NCBI RefSeq assembly: GCF_004000825.1
Contig: NZ_BILZ01000022.1
Location: 1-64,000 of the forward strand
Source: Paenibacillus kobensis NBRC 15729
GTDB taxonomy: Bacteria > Bacillota > Bacilli > Paenibacillales > Paenibacillaceae
Direction of reading: 5' to 3'
DNA: 64,000 nucleotides
Shown here: positions 15,202 through 24,279 of the stretch, in pieces
Layout: each line of letters begins with the position of its first letter
Numbering within the stretch: the stretch's first letter is position 1
Notes under the pieces: model-generated
Database searches by the model: none
What the model was told of the DNA's origin: nothing
What the model saw: the letters and a program-made list of their open reading frames with translations, nothing else
Translations under genes and position numbers: made by a program

Positions 15202-15282
15202 TGTTAGGTATCGGGATGGACTTGTGGAAACCGTTATGTATAGAATGTACGGAGAACGACATTTCGAGAGGAGTCGGCAGTC

Positions 15283-15855
15283 ATGTTATTGAAGGAAGCG
15301 ATCCGCACAAGACGGAGCATCGGTAAAGTTAAGCCGGACCCGGTCGATAAAGCGCTGATAGAGGAAATGATCGAGGACGCAACTTGGGCGCCGAACCATC
15401 ACGGCACCGAGCCATGGAAGTTTATTGTCATGACGGGAGAGGGAAGAAGGACGCTTGGCGAAGCTTATGCGCGAATCGCCGGGGAAGCCGTCAGCGGGCT
15501 GAGCGCCGGCGAGTTGGAAGAGCGGCTCGACAAAGAACGGGCGAAGGCCAATCGTGCGCCGGTTGTTATCGCTGCGGTATGTTCGCCGTCTGACAATCCG
15601 AAGGCGACGGCCATTGAGGAGCTTGCCGCAGCGCACGCAGCGGTGCAGAACCTGCTGCTCTCCGCGCATTCGCACGGACTTGGCGCCGTGTGGCGCAGCG
15701 GAGATCCGATGTATCATCCGTTCATGCATGAAGCGTTCGGTCTAGGCGAGAAGGAATCGCTCGTCGGACTGATCTATATCGGATATCCGGATATGAAAGA
15801 TCTGCCGGGCAAACGGCAGCCGGCCGCTTCGAAGACGGTGTGGCTGGAGGGATAG
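15283..15855 (+). CDS. Nitroreductase-family flavoprotein
   Basis: The 190-residue product has the family start LLKEAIRTRRSIGKVKPDPVDKALIEEMIEDATWAPNHHGTEPWKFIVMTG, which includes the FMN-contacting RTRRS and APNHHGTEPW motifs. The later GLGAVWRSGD and LIYIGYP segments complete the fold. Such enzymes bind FMN and reduce nitro groups, quinones or flavins with NAD(P)H; the compact length resembles the YdjA-type subgroup. GAGAGGAG lies before the ATG. It follows a MarR regulator and may be its target, which is inference from position only. The substrate is not predictable. Confidence 0.9.
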   Translation: MLLKEAIRTRRSIGKVKPDPVDKALIEEMIEDATWAPNHHGTEPWKFIVMTGEGRRTLGEAYARIAGEAVSGLSAGELEERLDKERAKANRAPVVIAAVCSPSDNPKATAIEELAAAHAAVQNLLLSAHSHGLGAVWRSGDPMYHPFMHEAFGLGEKESLVGLIYIGYPDMKDLPGKRQPAASKTVWLEG

Positions 15856-15867
15856 TGCCCCGCGAAC

Positions 15868-15914
15868 AAGAACGGTGGAGCGTGACCGACTGGTCAGCTC
15901 CACCGTTCTTTTTT
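15868..15914. terminator. Bidirectional terminator between convergent genes
   Basis: AAGAACGGTGGAGC (15868-15881) pairs exactly with GCTCCACCGTTCTT (15897-15910), with inner TGACC/GGTCA and a T-run after it. It lies between the nitroreductase and the cortex-lytic enzyme gene. Confidence 0.9.
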
Positions 15915-15931
15915 CCGGAAACTGACTACGA

Positions 15932-17209
15932 CTACACGCGCTTCGCCACATTAAAGTTGGAGCCGAGCAGCACCCAGTTCTGTCTGAATGGAGTGCCGAG
16001 CACCCAGTAACTTACGCCGCGCAGATGCAGCGCTTTGACGAGATTGAACTTGGCCTGCACGCTTCGCGCGTCCTCGAACCATACCTCATGCTGTACTCCG
16101 CTATCGTCGTAATAGCGGAAGAACGGCGATTGGCTCGGTCCGTCGAACTGGATGGCCGCTCCGTATCGCGCCGCGAGCCGCACCGCATCCGGGTTGCTGA
16201 TCGTCTGCGCCCACTTGTTCCCCTGCACATAAGGCAGCGTCCAGTCGTAGCCGTACAGCGGCATGCCCATCATGATTTTGTTTGCCGGCATTACCGACAG
16301 GGCGTAACGGACGACCTTCTCCACTTCGTCGATTGGCGCGACTGCACGGGGAGGTCCGCCAGACCAGCCCCATTCATACGTCATCAGAATAACGAAGTCA
16401 GCGATTTCGCCATGAGCGGGATAATCGTGCGCTTCGTACAACCGTCCTTTCTGCTCGGCGCTCGCTTTGGGCGCGAGGCAAGTGGAGAGCAGGTAACCGG
16501 CAGGGGCAAGCCGCGCTTTCAACCGCCGCAGAAACTCGTTATACGCTTCGCGGTCGGTCTGCGGTATGTATTCGAAGTCGATGTTGAGCGCCCGGTAACC
16601 TTTTTGCCGCATCGTGTCGAGGGTCGTATTGATGACTCTGTTCTGCACCGTTGTATTCGTCAGCACGGCGTGGGCGATATCGGAGTCGAACGTTCCATCC
16701 TTGAAGTTGGACAGCACCATCATCGGCAGAATGCGATGGGCACGGGCGGTCTGCAGGATCGGTCCGTCATTCGGACCCGATAGCGTGCCGTCTATGGCGA
16801 CATGATAGCTGAACGGGCTGATATAAGTGAGCAAAGTGCCAATCTCGGCAACAAGCTGTTGGCCGGCTTCATCGAATTTCTCGGTATAGGCATTCACTTC
16901 GATCGTTGGTTTGGCCAGCACCGGCAGCCGCAGCCGCTGGCCGGGATAGATATAGAATGGATATGTAATGCCGTTCAGTTGGGCAATTGTCTCAGGCGTC
17001 GTCCCGTACCGGTTGGCAATCGACCACAGACTTTCTCCTTGTACGACGATATGATGATCCGCTTGCAGCGGGATGATGAGCGATTGGCCTATTACCAGCA
17101 TGCCGTTGACCGGGATGCCGTTCGCTGATGCGATCGATGCAGGCGTGACCCCGAATTGCTGAGCCAATCTCCATAGTGTATCGCCTTGTTGCACGACATG
17201 AATGAACAT
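15932..17209 (-). CDS. Spore cortex-lytic enzyme, two LysM domains plus GH18 (SleL/YaaH type)
   Basis: The 425-residue protein has two N-terminal LysM peptidoglycan-binding repeats (about 2-48, IHVVQQGDTLWRLAQQFGV; about 52-97, HHIVVQGESLWSIANRYGT). A glycoside hydrolase 18 domain follows, with the catalytic strand YRALNIDFEYIP (DxE motif) and the late VSYWVLGTP strand. This is the architecture of SleL/YaaH, the N-acetylglucosaminidase that cuts cortical fragments during germination. There is no signal peptide, which is normal for these spore-coat-associated enzymes. AGGAGGGAG precedes the ATG. It is a single-gene unit between terminators and fits functionally with the gerB-A-C receptor operon at 2-6 kb. 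Confidence 0.92.
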   Translation of the reverse strand: MFIHVVQQGDTLWRLAQQFGVTPASIASANGIPVNGMLVIGQSLIIPLQADHHIVVQGESLWSIANRYGTTPETIAQLNGITYPFYIYPGQRLRLPVLAKPTIEVNAYTEKFDEAGQQLVAEIGTLLTYISPFSYHVAIDGTLSGPNDGPILQTARAHRILPMMVLSNFKDGTFDSDIAHAVLTNTTVQNRVINTTLDTMRQKGYRALNIDFEYIPQTDREAYNEFLRRLKARLAPAGYLLSTCLAPKASAEQKGRLYEAHDYPAHGEIADFVILMTYEWGWSGGPPRAVAPIDEVEKVVRYALSVMPANKIMMGMPLYGYDWTLPYVQGNKWAQTISNPDAVRLAARYGAAIQFDGPSQSPFFRYYDDSGVQHEVWFEDARSVQAKFNLVKALHLRGVSYWVLGTPFRQNWVLLGSNFNVAKRV

Positions 17210-17317
17210 CGTTGCTCCCTCCTATCTTCATAAGAGCGCCGCCGCCCGGTCGCCCGAACACGATGCTCGTTTCATACTCGTTATTGCTACTCTATTCGGC
17301 TGTTGCTTGATTCTGTA

Positions 17318-17369
17318 CAAAAAAGTGAACGGACCGGTCAGAGCAGGAAGCTCTATGACGGTCCGTTCG
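17318..17369 (-). terminator. Intrinsic terminator of the frameshifted gene
   Basis: On the minus strand, GAACGGACC pairs with GGTCCGTTC (outer arms 17369-17361 and 17335-17327), with inner AGAGC/GCTCT and a T-run at 17324-17318. Confidence 0.85.
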
Positions 17370-17372
17370 CTG

Positions 17373-18035
17373 TTATTGAGACGTATGCGCGCATGAGGAA
17401 GGTTCGGCTGCTCTATTCCTCTTCTTCGTCCAGCAGGCTCTAAGCGTCTGGCCGGGGCCGATAAAGTCTTTGTTAAAGTTGTTATTGTTCGTAGCGGTGA
17501 AGAACAGAAACCGGAGGCTGGATTTATCGGTAATGCCGAGCAGCGTGAAGAGCGTAGAGGAGGGTATAAAAAAGTCGAGAAAAAGTTGGTGTTTCCGCCG
17601 AGCTCGGATCCGTCGTCTGTCATAATTGCGCGAGCGATGTCGAAATTACAGATCGTCGCAGAGAAATTTGGGCTTCCTTTGCCGTCCGTTCCTTCGGCTT
17701 GGTCGGTGAAGACGTTCGGGATTTTGACCGTATTGGCGATGAGCTGCACTGCATTGTCCAATCCGTTGACGACGAGTTCCCATTCATAAGTCGAAGGGTT
17801 GTTGTCGGTATCGAACAAGACGCCCCATGCGAAATTGCGGAGGTCGTTCTTGAATCTCGGATCGGTGTTTAAGCGCATGCGGAAATAAACATTCGTGCCG
17901 TCGAATGCATAATAAGCTGCCGGAAACTGCGCGCTGCCGACAATGTCGGTCTCGTCCGGCGACACGTCGCGAACGGGATCAACGACGATGGCGTTATTTT
18001 GTTTAAGCGGAACGTACTGTGCTTGGGAATGGCAT
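17373..18035 (-). pseudogene. Frameshifted gene for an unrecognised beta-rich protein
   Basis: A coherent protein is split over two frames. It starts at ATG 18035 (GGAGGA ribosome site) as MPFPS, but after four or five codons the sensible sequence continues in another frame as QAQYVPLKQNNAIVVDPVRD, then VSPDETDIVGSAQFPAAYYAFDG and FDTDNNPSTYEWELVVNGLDN. Near 17570-17580, at a T-rich run, it must shift again to read DFFIPSSTLFTLLGITDKS and FFTATNNNNFNKDFIG, ending at TAA 17373-17375. The two breaks lie at short homopolymers, so either the gene is decayed or the assembly has single-base errors. The content suggests a secreted or spore-surface beta-sandwich protein without a signal peptide. Function unknown. 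Confidence 0.65.
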
Positions 18036-18207
18036 GTGTATCCTCCGATTCACATGGATTGATCATATTTATGAAACGGCGCCAAACTACAGGAGTCGGC
18101 ATTAAATTATGTATATGTGCGGAAGCTTGTTAAGGGGATATGCATACAGAAAGTTAATTTGATGGCAAATGAAGCGAAAGAAGGAGAGTGCTGTTAAAGG
18201 TTTTGAA
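18036..18207. other. Spacer between divergent units upstream of the purine promoter
   Basis: Nothing identifiable was seen other than the start of the AT-rich stretch that leads into the PurR operator. Confidence 0.4.
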
Positions 18208-18252
18208 AAACACGAACTATTTTATTAGAAATTCGAATTAATGTTCGTCTTT
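18208..18252 (+). promoter_or_regulatory. Paired PurR operator (PurBoxes) of the purine operon
   Basis: The first box AAACACGAACTAT (18208-18220) and the inverted second box AATGTTCGTCTTT (18240-18252) each match AWWWCCGAACWWT at 11 of 13 positions. Their CGAAC/GTTCG cores (18213-18217 and 18243-18247) are 25 bases apart. The arrangement relative to the -35 is nearly the same as in the B. subtilis pur operon. Confidence 0.85.
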
Positions 18253-18257
18253 GCTCG

Positions 18258-18286
18258 TTGACAACCTTTTGCCGGATTGATAAACT
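18258..18286 (+). promoter_or_regulatory. Sigma-A promoter of the purine operon
   Basis: TTGACA (18258-18263) and TAAACT (18281-18286) are 17 bases apart, 10 bases after the second PurBox core and about 43 before the riboswitch. Confidence 0.85.
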
Positions 18287-18328
18287 AGAGAAGGCCCGTC
18301 AGATGTCGATTTCTGCGCGGCCGAAGCA

Positions 18329-18395
18329 CTCGTATATACTCGGGAATATGGCCTGAGAGTATCTACCCGGGAACCATAAATTTTCGGACTACGAG
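18329..18395 (+). promoter_or_regulatory. Guanine riboswitch aptamer of the purine operon
   Basis: P1 is CTCGTA (18329-18334) with TACGAG (18390-18395). Core elements TATACTCGG, GAGAGTATCTACC, AACCATAAA and GGACTACGAG match the purine riboswitch. C in GGACTACG predicts guanine/hypoxanthine. A leader of about 130 nt with several hairpins separates it from its terminator. Confidence 0.93.
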
Positions 18396-18524
18396 CGGAT
18401 GGGAAGAGATGACATGACATGGCTGCTTCTGGCTAGAAGCGGCTTTCGGTTGTCACCGGGCAGGTTGTCCGGGATGTTCAGTCGTGATGACGGCTGCGGC
18501 CTCCTCTTCTTGACCGTCTTCGTG

Positions 18525-18572
18525 TCCCGAAGCCTTCCTTATAATGGATAAGAGCTTTTGGGATTTTTTTTT
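18525..18572 (+). terminator. Riboswitch-controlled terminator before purE
   Basis: TCCCGAAGC (18525-18533) pairs with GCTTTTGGGA (18554-18563) with one bulge and a wobble. An inner CTTAT/ATAAG stem closes it, and an uninterrupted T-run (18564-18572) follows. Confidence 0.8.
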
Positions 18573-18613
18573 GCTTTCTTGACGACATTTTCATATAAAA
18601 GGTGGTTGGATTC

Positions 18614-19099
18614 ATGTCTGCAGCAGTTGGCGTCATTATGGGCAGCAAGTCGGACTGGGATACGATGAAATTGGCCTGCGACGTACTCGAAGAGCTTGGT
18701 ATTGAGTACGAGAAGAAGGTCGTCTCCGCACATCGGACACCGGATCTTATGTTCGAATATGCAGAGAGCGCGGTAGAGCGCGGCTTGAAAGTCATTATTG
18801 CCGGCGCTGGCGGCGCAGCTCATTTGCCTGGCATGGTGGCGGCGAAGACGATACTGCCGGTTATCGGGGTGCCCGTCAAGTCTTCGAACTTGAACGGGCT
18901 AGATTCGCTGCTGTCGATCGTACAGATGCCGGGCGGCATTCCGGTCGCGACGGTTGCGATCGGCAACGCTGGAGGCACGAATGCTGGATTGCTTGCTGCA
19001 CAGATGCTTGGAGCGTTTGATCCGGAGCTTCGTGCGCGCGTGGAATCGCGCCGCGAGCGGATCAAACAAGAGGTGCTGGCGAGCAGCGAGACGCTGTAA
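18614..19099 (+). CDS. purE: N5-carboxyaminoimidazole ribonucleotide mutase, PurE
   Basis: It converts N5-CAIR to CAIR, using the product of PurK. The 161-residue class I PurE has the signature [15 protein letters not shown] at the N-terminus, [18 protein letters not shown], and the glycine-rich [19 protein letters not shown]. The ATG at 18614 is chosen because AAAGGTGG lies eight bases upstream; a GTG at 18602 is inside that ribosome site. It is the first gene of the purEKBCSQLFMNHD operon, and purK starts seven bases downstream. Expression is controlled by PurR boxes and a guanine riboswitch in the leader. Confidence 0.97.
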   Translation: MSAAVGVIMGSKSDWDTMKLACDVLEELGIEYEKKVVSAHRTPDLMFEYAESAVERGLKVIIAGAGGAAHLPGMVAAKTILPVIGVPVKSSNLNGLDSLLSIVQMPGGIPVATVAIGNAGGTNAGLLAAQMLGAFDPELRARVESRRERIKQEVLASSETL

Positions 19100-19105
19100 G
19101 CGGGC

Positions 19106-20302
19106 ATGACAGAGGTAATGAGACAAGGGGGCGCGAACGCCGTGCAAGGGAGAAAGACGACGCTGCTGCCAGGCAGCACGATCGGTATTCTGGGAGGCGG
19201 CCAGCTTGGCCGCATGATGGCGCAAGCCGGCAGCGCAATGGGCTATCGGTTCGTCGCACTCGATCCGACGCCCGATGCGCCTTGCGGCCAAGTGGCGGAT
19301 CAGATTGTTGCCGCATACGACGACCGTGAGGCTGCCCGTGAATTGGCGCGCCGGGCGGACGTTATCACGTACGAATTCGAGAACGTTGACGCTGGTGTAG
19401 CTGCGATGCTCATGGACGAATCGTATGTACCGCAAGGCAGTGAACTGCTTTACACGACGCAGCATCGGCTTCGCGAGAAGCGCGCGATCGAAGCGGCAGG
19501 CGTCCGGGTGGCGCCATACCGTCAGATCGGCAGCGCGGAAGAGCTTCGCTCGGCTGTTGCTGAGTTCGGTACGCCATGCGTACTGAAGACGGCGACAGGC
19601 GGCTACGACGGCAAAGGCCAGTGGGTTATTCGCAGCGAGAGCGAGATTGAGGAAGCGTATGAGACGCTCGCTCGCGCTAAGACGGAGCTGGTGCTCGAGA
19701 AGTTTATCCGTTTCGATAAGGAGCTGTCCGTCATTGCAGCGCGCAGCACGACTGGGGAAGTGAAGACGTTCCCGGCGGCGGAGAACATTCATGTCGATAA
19801 TATTTTGCATCTGTCGATCGTGCCTGCCCGTATACCAGATGAGGTGCAGCGCGAGGCGGAACGGCTTGCCGGCCGTATCGCAGAAGGTCTTGGCGCAGCC
19901 GGACTTATCGCGGTGGAGTTGTTCTGGTCGGAGCAGGACGGGCTGTATGTGAACGAGCTTGCGCCGCGTCCGCACAACAGCGGCCATTACACGATGGAAG
20001 CGTGCCGGACTTCGCAGTTCGAGCAGCATGTGCGCGCGATCTGCGGTTTGCCGCTTGGCGACACGTCGCTGCTGACGCCGGTTGTTATGGTCAACGTGCT
20101 CGGCGAGCATGTCGCACCGCTCCTGGAGCGGATGGCTCTAGCGGATGAAGCGGCAGCGCAATACGGCGTTGCACCGAAGGTGCATTTGTACGGCAAGAAG
20201 GATGCAGTGAAGAAACGGAAGATGGGGCATGTCAACGTCCTGGCCGAGAATACGGACAAGGCGCTGAATTATATAGAAGCTACAAACATTTGGAAGGTGT
20301 GA
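19106..20302 (+). CDS. purK: N5-carboxyaminoimidazole ribonucleotide synthase, PurK
   Basis: This ATP-grasp enzyme makes N5-CAIR from AIR, bicarbonate and ATP. Of its 398 residues the first 25 are poorly conserved. The family starts at [27 protein letters not shown], followed by [14 protein letters not shown] (ATP-binding loop) and [32 protein letters not shown], the metal- and phosphate-binding stretch. The start is uncertain: ATG 19106 gives the longest form, ATG 19118 has GAGGT nearby, and GTG 19142 has GGGGG nine bases upstream. Six bases separate it from purE, and purB follows after seven, so the three are co-translated. Confidence 0.95.
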   Translation: MTEVMRQGGANAVQGRKTTLLPGSTIGILGGGQLGRMMAQAGSAMGYRFVALDPTPDAPCGQVADQIVAAYDDREAARELARRADVITYEFENVDAGVAAMLMDESYVPQGSELLYTTQHRLREKRAIEAAGVRVAPYRQIGSAEELRSAVAEFGTPCVLKTATGGYDGKGQWVIRSESEIEEAYETLARAKTELVLEKFIRFDKELSVIAARSTTGEVKTFPAAENIHVDNILHLSIVPARIPDEVQREAERLAGRIAEGLGAAGLIAVELFWSEQDGLYVNELAPRPHNSGHYTMEACRTSQFEQHVRAICGLPLGDTSLLTPVVMVNVLGEHVAPLLERMALADEAAAQYGVAPKVHLYGKKDAVKKRKMGHVNVLAENTDKALNYIEATNIWKV

Positions 20303-20309
20303 AGGTACG

Positions 20310-21605
20310 ATGTTGGAGCGTTACAGCAGACCAGAGATGAGAGCGATTTGGACCGAGGAGAACAAATTCAAAGCATGGCTCGAAGTTGAGCTTTGCGCGT
20401 GTGAGGCTTGGGTAGAGCTTGGCGTCATTCCGCGTGAAGACGTAGAAGCACTTCGTAAGAACGCAAGCTTCGATATCGACCGTATTAACGAAATCGAGCT
20501 TGAAACGCGCCATGACGTTATCGCGTTCACGCGTGCCGTATCCGAGACGGTCGGCCCTGAGCGCAAATGGGTTCACTACGGTTTGACGTCCACGGACGTC
20601 GTTGACACGGCGAACGGTTACCTGCTCCGCCAGGCGAATGAGATTCTGCGCGCCGACATTGAGCGTTTCGTTGAAATTCTTCGCGGACAAGCGGTGAAGT
20701 ACAAAGATACGCCGATGATGGGACGTACGCACGGCGTACATGCAGAGCCAACGACGTTCGGTCTGAAACTGGCACTGTGGTATGAAGAAATGAAACGGAA
20801 CCTTGAGCGCTTCAACCGCGCTGCTGACGGCGTTCAATTCGGTAAAATCTCCGGCGCAGTGGGCACGTACGCGAACATCGATCCGTTCGTAGAAGAGTTC
20901 GTCTGCCGCAAGCTCGGCACGAAGCCGGCTCCAATCTCGACGCAAACGCTCCAACGCGACCGCCACGCTGAATATATGGCGACGCTGGCGCTCGTCGCAA
21001 CGTCGCTCGACAAGTTCGCAACGGAAATCCGCGCTTTGCAGAAGAGCGAATTCCGTGAAGTTGAAGAGCCATTCGCGAAGGGCCAGAAGGGCTCGTCCGC
21101 AATGCCGCATAAGCGCAACCCAATCGGCTGCGAGAACATTTCCGGTCTGGCGCGCGTGATCCGCGGCCACATGGTGAGTGCGTACGAGAACGTTCCGCTC
21201 TGGCATGAGCGTGACATCAGCCATTCGTCGGTTGAACGCATCATCCTGCCTGACGCAACGATGCTGCTTAACTACATGCTGAACCGCCTTGGCAACATCA
21301 TCGCGAACCTGACGGTGTTCCCTGAGAATATGAAACGCAACATGATGTCGACGTATGGCGTACCATTCTCCGGCCGCATCATGACGAAGCTGATCGACAA
21401 AGGCTTCAGCCGCGAGCAAGCATACGATACGGTTCAGCCGCGCGCGATGCAAGCTTGGGAGACGCAGCGCCAGTTCCGCGACATCATCAACGAAACGCCG
21501 GAAATTACGAACGTACTGTCTTCCGAAGACCTCGACGACGCATTCAACCCGTCGTGGCACCTGAAGCACGTGAGCACGATCTTCACTCGTTTGGGTCTGG
21601 TGTAA
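20310..21605 (+). CDS. purB: Adenylosuccinate lyase
   Basis: It catalyses two fumarate-releasing steps: SAICAR to AICAR, and adenylosuccinate to AMP. The 431-residue length matches Bacillus PurB. The aspartase/fumarase superfamily signature is present as [23 protein letters not shown], with the catalytic Ser in the flexible loop; [16 protein letters not shown] holds the catalytic His, and [13 protein letters not shown] the other active-site region. GAAGGTG precedes the ATG. Synonymous codon choice is noticeably C/G-ended, like guaA and purL, typical of highly expressed genes. A 780-nt repeat block separates it from purC. Confidence 0.98.
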   Translation: MLERYSRPEMRAIWTEENKFKAWLEVELCACEAWVELGVIPREDVEALRKNASFDIDRINEIELETRHDVIAFTRAVSETVGPERKWVHYGLTSTDVVDTANGYLLRQANEILRADIERFVEILRGQAVKYKDTPMMGRTHGVHAEPTTFGLKLALWYEEMKRNLERFNRAADGVQFGKISGAVGTYANIDPFVEEFVCRKLGTKPAPISTQTLQRDRHAEYMATLALVATSLDKFATEIRALQKSEFREVEEPFAKGQKGSSAMPHKRNPIGCENISGLARVIRGHMVSAYENVPLWHERDISHSSVERIILPDATMLLNYMLNRLGNIIANLTVFPENMKRNMMSTYGVPFSGRIMTKLIDKGFSREQAYDTVQPRAMQAWETQRQFRDIINETPEITNVLSSEDLDDAFNPSWHLKHVSTIFTRLGLV

Positions 21606-22384
21606 ATCAAGCGAAGAGCTGCGCGTCCCGCTGGGACGACCGCTCTCGCGAAGAACGCGCATGTCCCGCAGGGACGCGCGGTTCGGAGCTCGCACGAGGT
21701 TCGTCGTTGTATTTTGTACAACGAAGAACTGCATCAGACGGCACATAAGTGAGTTTGGTTGTAATTTGTACAATGAGAAATCCGCATAACGCACCATTAC
21801 AGAACACAATCGCAGAAAACAAGCCGCGTTTCATTGCACATAATGCAATGAAACGCGTCGAACACACTTCAAGCCTTGCTTTTCGTTGTATGAAATGCAA
21901 CGAGGACAAGCAGTTGGTTCCCGCAAGCATATGTCCCGCAGGGATGATCGCTCCTGCGAAGAACGCGCATGTCCCGCAGGGACGCGCAGTTCGGAGCACG
22001 CTAGGTAGCACGGCGTAGAGCGGGTCCCGTAAGGGACGACAAGCGGCTGTAAGCACGGAGTGTCAGGGGTGCGGCGAATGAATGGTGCGGAAGTGGTAAC
22101 GGATTTAGATACGTAAGTAAGGGGAGCGGGTCCCGTCAGGGACGGAAAGCGGGGCACGCTCTACAGTAACAAAGCAGCGCTTTCCGGTGTCCAGAGGATG
22201 GAATCCTTGGGGCCCTCCCTTGCAGGGAGGGTTTGGGTGGGTAGCAAACCCAGGGACGGAAAGCGGGGCACGCTCCAGTAGCAACTAAACAGCGCCTTCC
22301 CGGAGTCCAGAGGACGGAAGTCCTCTGGGGCCCTCCCTTGCAGGGAGGGTTTGGGTGGGTAGCCCCTCAATGGGAGTTGAAGAA
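21606..22384 (+). repeat. Repeat block inside the purine operon, between purB and purC
   Basis: No gene is supported in this stretch. It is composed of (i) a direct repeat of about 78 nt at 21624-21699 and 21929-22009, each with a palindromic TCCCGCAGGGA core, of which more copies lie at about 22022 and 22130; (ii) TCRTTGYA-loop-TRCAAYGA hairpins at 21704-21724, 21757-21776, 21825-21857 and 21883-21903; and (iii) two tandem copies of an about 110-nt element at 22137-22245 and 22251-22363. The last ends nine bases before the purC ribosome site. It must be transcribed as part of the pur mRNA unless an internal promoter exists. Confidence 0.85.
22137..22363 (+). repeat. Two tandem copies of a structured 110-nt element
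   Basis: Copy 1 is 22137-22245 and copy 2 is 22251-22363. Each begins CAGGGACGGAAAGCGG and ends GGTTTGGGTGGGTAGC. Each carries CCCTCCCT-TGC-AGGGAGGG, and copy 2 also has a perfect CCAGAGGAC-GGAA-GTCCTCTGG hairpin that is imperfect in copy 1. Confidence 0.85.
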
Positions 22385-23272
22385 ATGCAAGCATTATCAT
22401 CGGCAGCCGAGTACATTAAAGCTCCGCTCGTGTACAAAGGGAAAGTGCGCGAGTTGTACGATCTGGGCGAGCACTTCCTGATCGTCGTAACGGACCGGAT
22501 CAGCGCTTTCGACTATGTGTTGGACCCAGCCGTGCCGGAAAAGGGCAACGTGCTGAACCGTCTGGCAGCATTCTGGTTCGAGCAGACGGCAGACATTCAG
22601 CCGAACCACGTCGTTCATACCGATGTGGACAAGCTGGGCGACATCGTAACCGAGCCGGAGTTGCTCCGCAACCGGATTATGGTGACGAAGAAAGCAGAGC
22701 GCATCGACATTGAATGCGTCGTGCGCGGCTATATCACTGGCGGCGGATGGAGACAATACCAGCAGACGCAAGCGATCAACGGCATCGAGCTTCCGGCAGG
22801 TCTTCGCAAGAACGAGCGGTTCCAGCAGCCGATCTTCACGCCTGCAGCGAAGAACGACGTCGGCCATGACGAGGACATCCCGTTCGCGAAGATGCAAGAG
22901 CTCGTCGGAGCAGATCTCGCGACCGAGCTTCGCGACCGCAGCATCAAGCTGTACGAGTATGCGCATAGCTACTGCGCGGAGCGCGGTATCGTGCTCGCCG
23001 ACTGCAAATTCGAATACGGACTGATCGACGGCAAAGTCATTTTGATCGATGAAATTTTCACGCCGGACTCTTCCCGTTTCTGGGCTACGGACAAGTTCGA
23101 ACTCGACATCGAGATCGACAGCATGGACAAGGAACCGGTACGGACGTACCTCTTGGGCTCCGATTGGGACAAGAACAGCAAGCCTGATCCGCTTCCGGCA
23201 GCGGTTGTCGAAGAGACGACCCGCCGTTACCTCGATATTTACCGTCGTCTGACGGGCGCAGAACTGAACTAG
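22385..23272 (+). CDS. purC: SAICAR synthetase (phosphoribosylaminoimidazole-succinocarboxamide synthase)
   Basis: It condenses CAIR with aspartate using ATP. The 295-residue product has the family marks APLVYKGKVRELYDLG, VVTDRISAFDYVLDPAVPEKG and VVRGYITGGGWRQYQQ, and DEIFTPDSSRFWATDKF near the C-terminus. It is of the longer PurC subtype (about 290-300 residues) rather than the 240-residue Bacillus form. ATG 22385 is preferred because GGGAG lies eight bases before it. In-frame upstream codons (ATG 22370, GTG 22355) have no ribosome site or fall in the repeat element. purS follows after 65 bases. Confidence 0.96.
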   Translation: MQALSSAAEYIKAPLVYKGKVRELYDLGEHFLIVVTDRISAFDYVLDPAVPEKGNVLNRLAAFWFEQTADIQPNHVVHTDVDKLGDIVTEPELLRNRIMVTKKAERIDIECVVRGYITGGGWRQYQQTQAINGIELPAGLRKNERFQQPIFTPAAKNDVGHDEDIPFAKMQELVGADLATELRDRSIKLYEYAHSYCAERGIVLADCKFEYGLIDGKVILIDEIFTPDSSRFWATDKFELDIEIDSMDKEPVRTYLLGSDWDKNSKPDPLPAAVVEETTRRYLDIYRRLTGAELN

Positions 23273-23337
23273 GCACAGCCGGGCTAACACCCGAACGAAT
23301 AGATAACGACAACCACTCTTTAGGAGGAATCACGACG

Positions 23338-23580
23338 ATGAAAGCAAAGGTATACGTGACGATCAAAGAAAACGTATTGGACCCGCAAGGAACGGCGGTT
23401 CAAGGCGCACTCCACACGATGGGATTCGCAGAAGTAGGCGGCGTACGCATCGGTAAGTACCTCGAGCTCGAATTGGACACGAACGATAAATCGGAAGCAG
23501 AAGCACGCGTCAAAGCAATGTGCGAGAAGCTGCTGGCGAACGTGGTTGTCGAAGACTATCGTGTTGAACTGGAGGGCTAA
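23338..23580 (+). CDS. purS: FGAM synthase subunit PurS
   Basis: This 80-residue protein bridges PurQ and PurL in the three-part FGAM synthase complex, which passes ammonia from glutamine to FGAR. The sequence MKAKVYVTIKENVLDPQGTAVQGALHTMGF and RIGKYLELELDT match the family, and the length is typical. AGGAGG lies ten bases before the ATG. Its last codons contain the GGAGGG ribosome site of purQ, so translation of the two is coupled. Confidence 0.97.
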   Translation: MKAKVYVTIKENVLDPQGTAVQGALHTMGFAEVGGVRIGKYLELELDTNDKSEAEARVKAMCEKLLANVVVEDYRVELEG

Positions 23581-23583
23581 GAC

Positions 23584-24279
23584 GTGAAATTTGCGGTACT
23601 CGTATTTCCAGGCTCCAACTGTGATATTGACTGCTACAAGGCCGTAGAAGATACGGTTGGCCAAAAGGTTGACTACGTATGGCATACGGCGACGGACTTG
23701 TCCGCTTATGACGCGATCATCGTGCCGGGCGGTTTCTCCTACGGCGACTACCTGCGCTGCGGCGCAATCGCTCGTTTTGCACCGGTTATGAACGAAGTGG
23801 TAAAAGCAGCCGAGCAAGGCAAGTACATTCTCGGTATCTGCAACGGTTTCCAAATCCTTACGGAAGCTGGCCTGCTGCCAGGCGTACTGCGCCGCAACGA
23901 GAACCTGAAGTTCCGCTGCCACAGCGCGCTGCTTGAAGTGGTAAACAACAACAACGCCTTTACGAACCAATACAGCAAAGGCGAAATTATCGATATTCCA
24001 ATCGCGCACGGCGAAGGCAACTACTACTGCGACGATGCGACGCTGGCGAAGCTGCAAGCGAACAATCAGATCGTGTTCCGTTACAAAGCGGGCGCGAATC
24101 CGAACGGTTCGGTTGACGACATCGCAGGCATCAGCAATGAGAGCGGCAACGTTGTCGGCATGATGCCGCATCCAGAGCGCGCGATTGATGAAATTTTGGG
24201 CTCGGCAGACGGCAAACGGATGTTTACGTCGATTTTGAATGCATGGAGGGAACAGCATGGCGCAGCAGTTAACGGCTAA
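23584..24279 (+). CDS. purQ: FGAM synthase glutaminase subunit PurQ
   Basis: This class I glutamine amidotransferase supplies ammonia to PurL. The 231-residue product has [14 protein letters not shown] at the N-terminus, [16 protein letters not shown], the nucleophile motif GICNGFQIL and the late MMPHPERA, which carries the catalytic His and Glu. It starts with GTG at 23584, directly after the GGAGGG in the purS end. Its last 23 bases overlap the purL start, another sign of tight coupling in the complex. Confidence 0.97.
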   Translation: MKFAVLVFPGSNCDIDCYKAVEDTVGQKVDYVWHTATDLSAYDAIIVPGGFSYGDYLRCGAIARFAPVMNEVVKAAEQGKYILGICNGFQILTEAGLLPGVLRRNENLKFRCHSALLEVVNNNNAFTNQYSKGEIIDIPIAHGEGNYYCDDATLAKLQANNQIVFRYKAGANPNGSVDDIAGISNESGNVVGMMPHPERAIDEILGSADGKRMFTSILNAWREQHGAAVNG

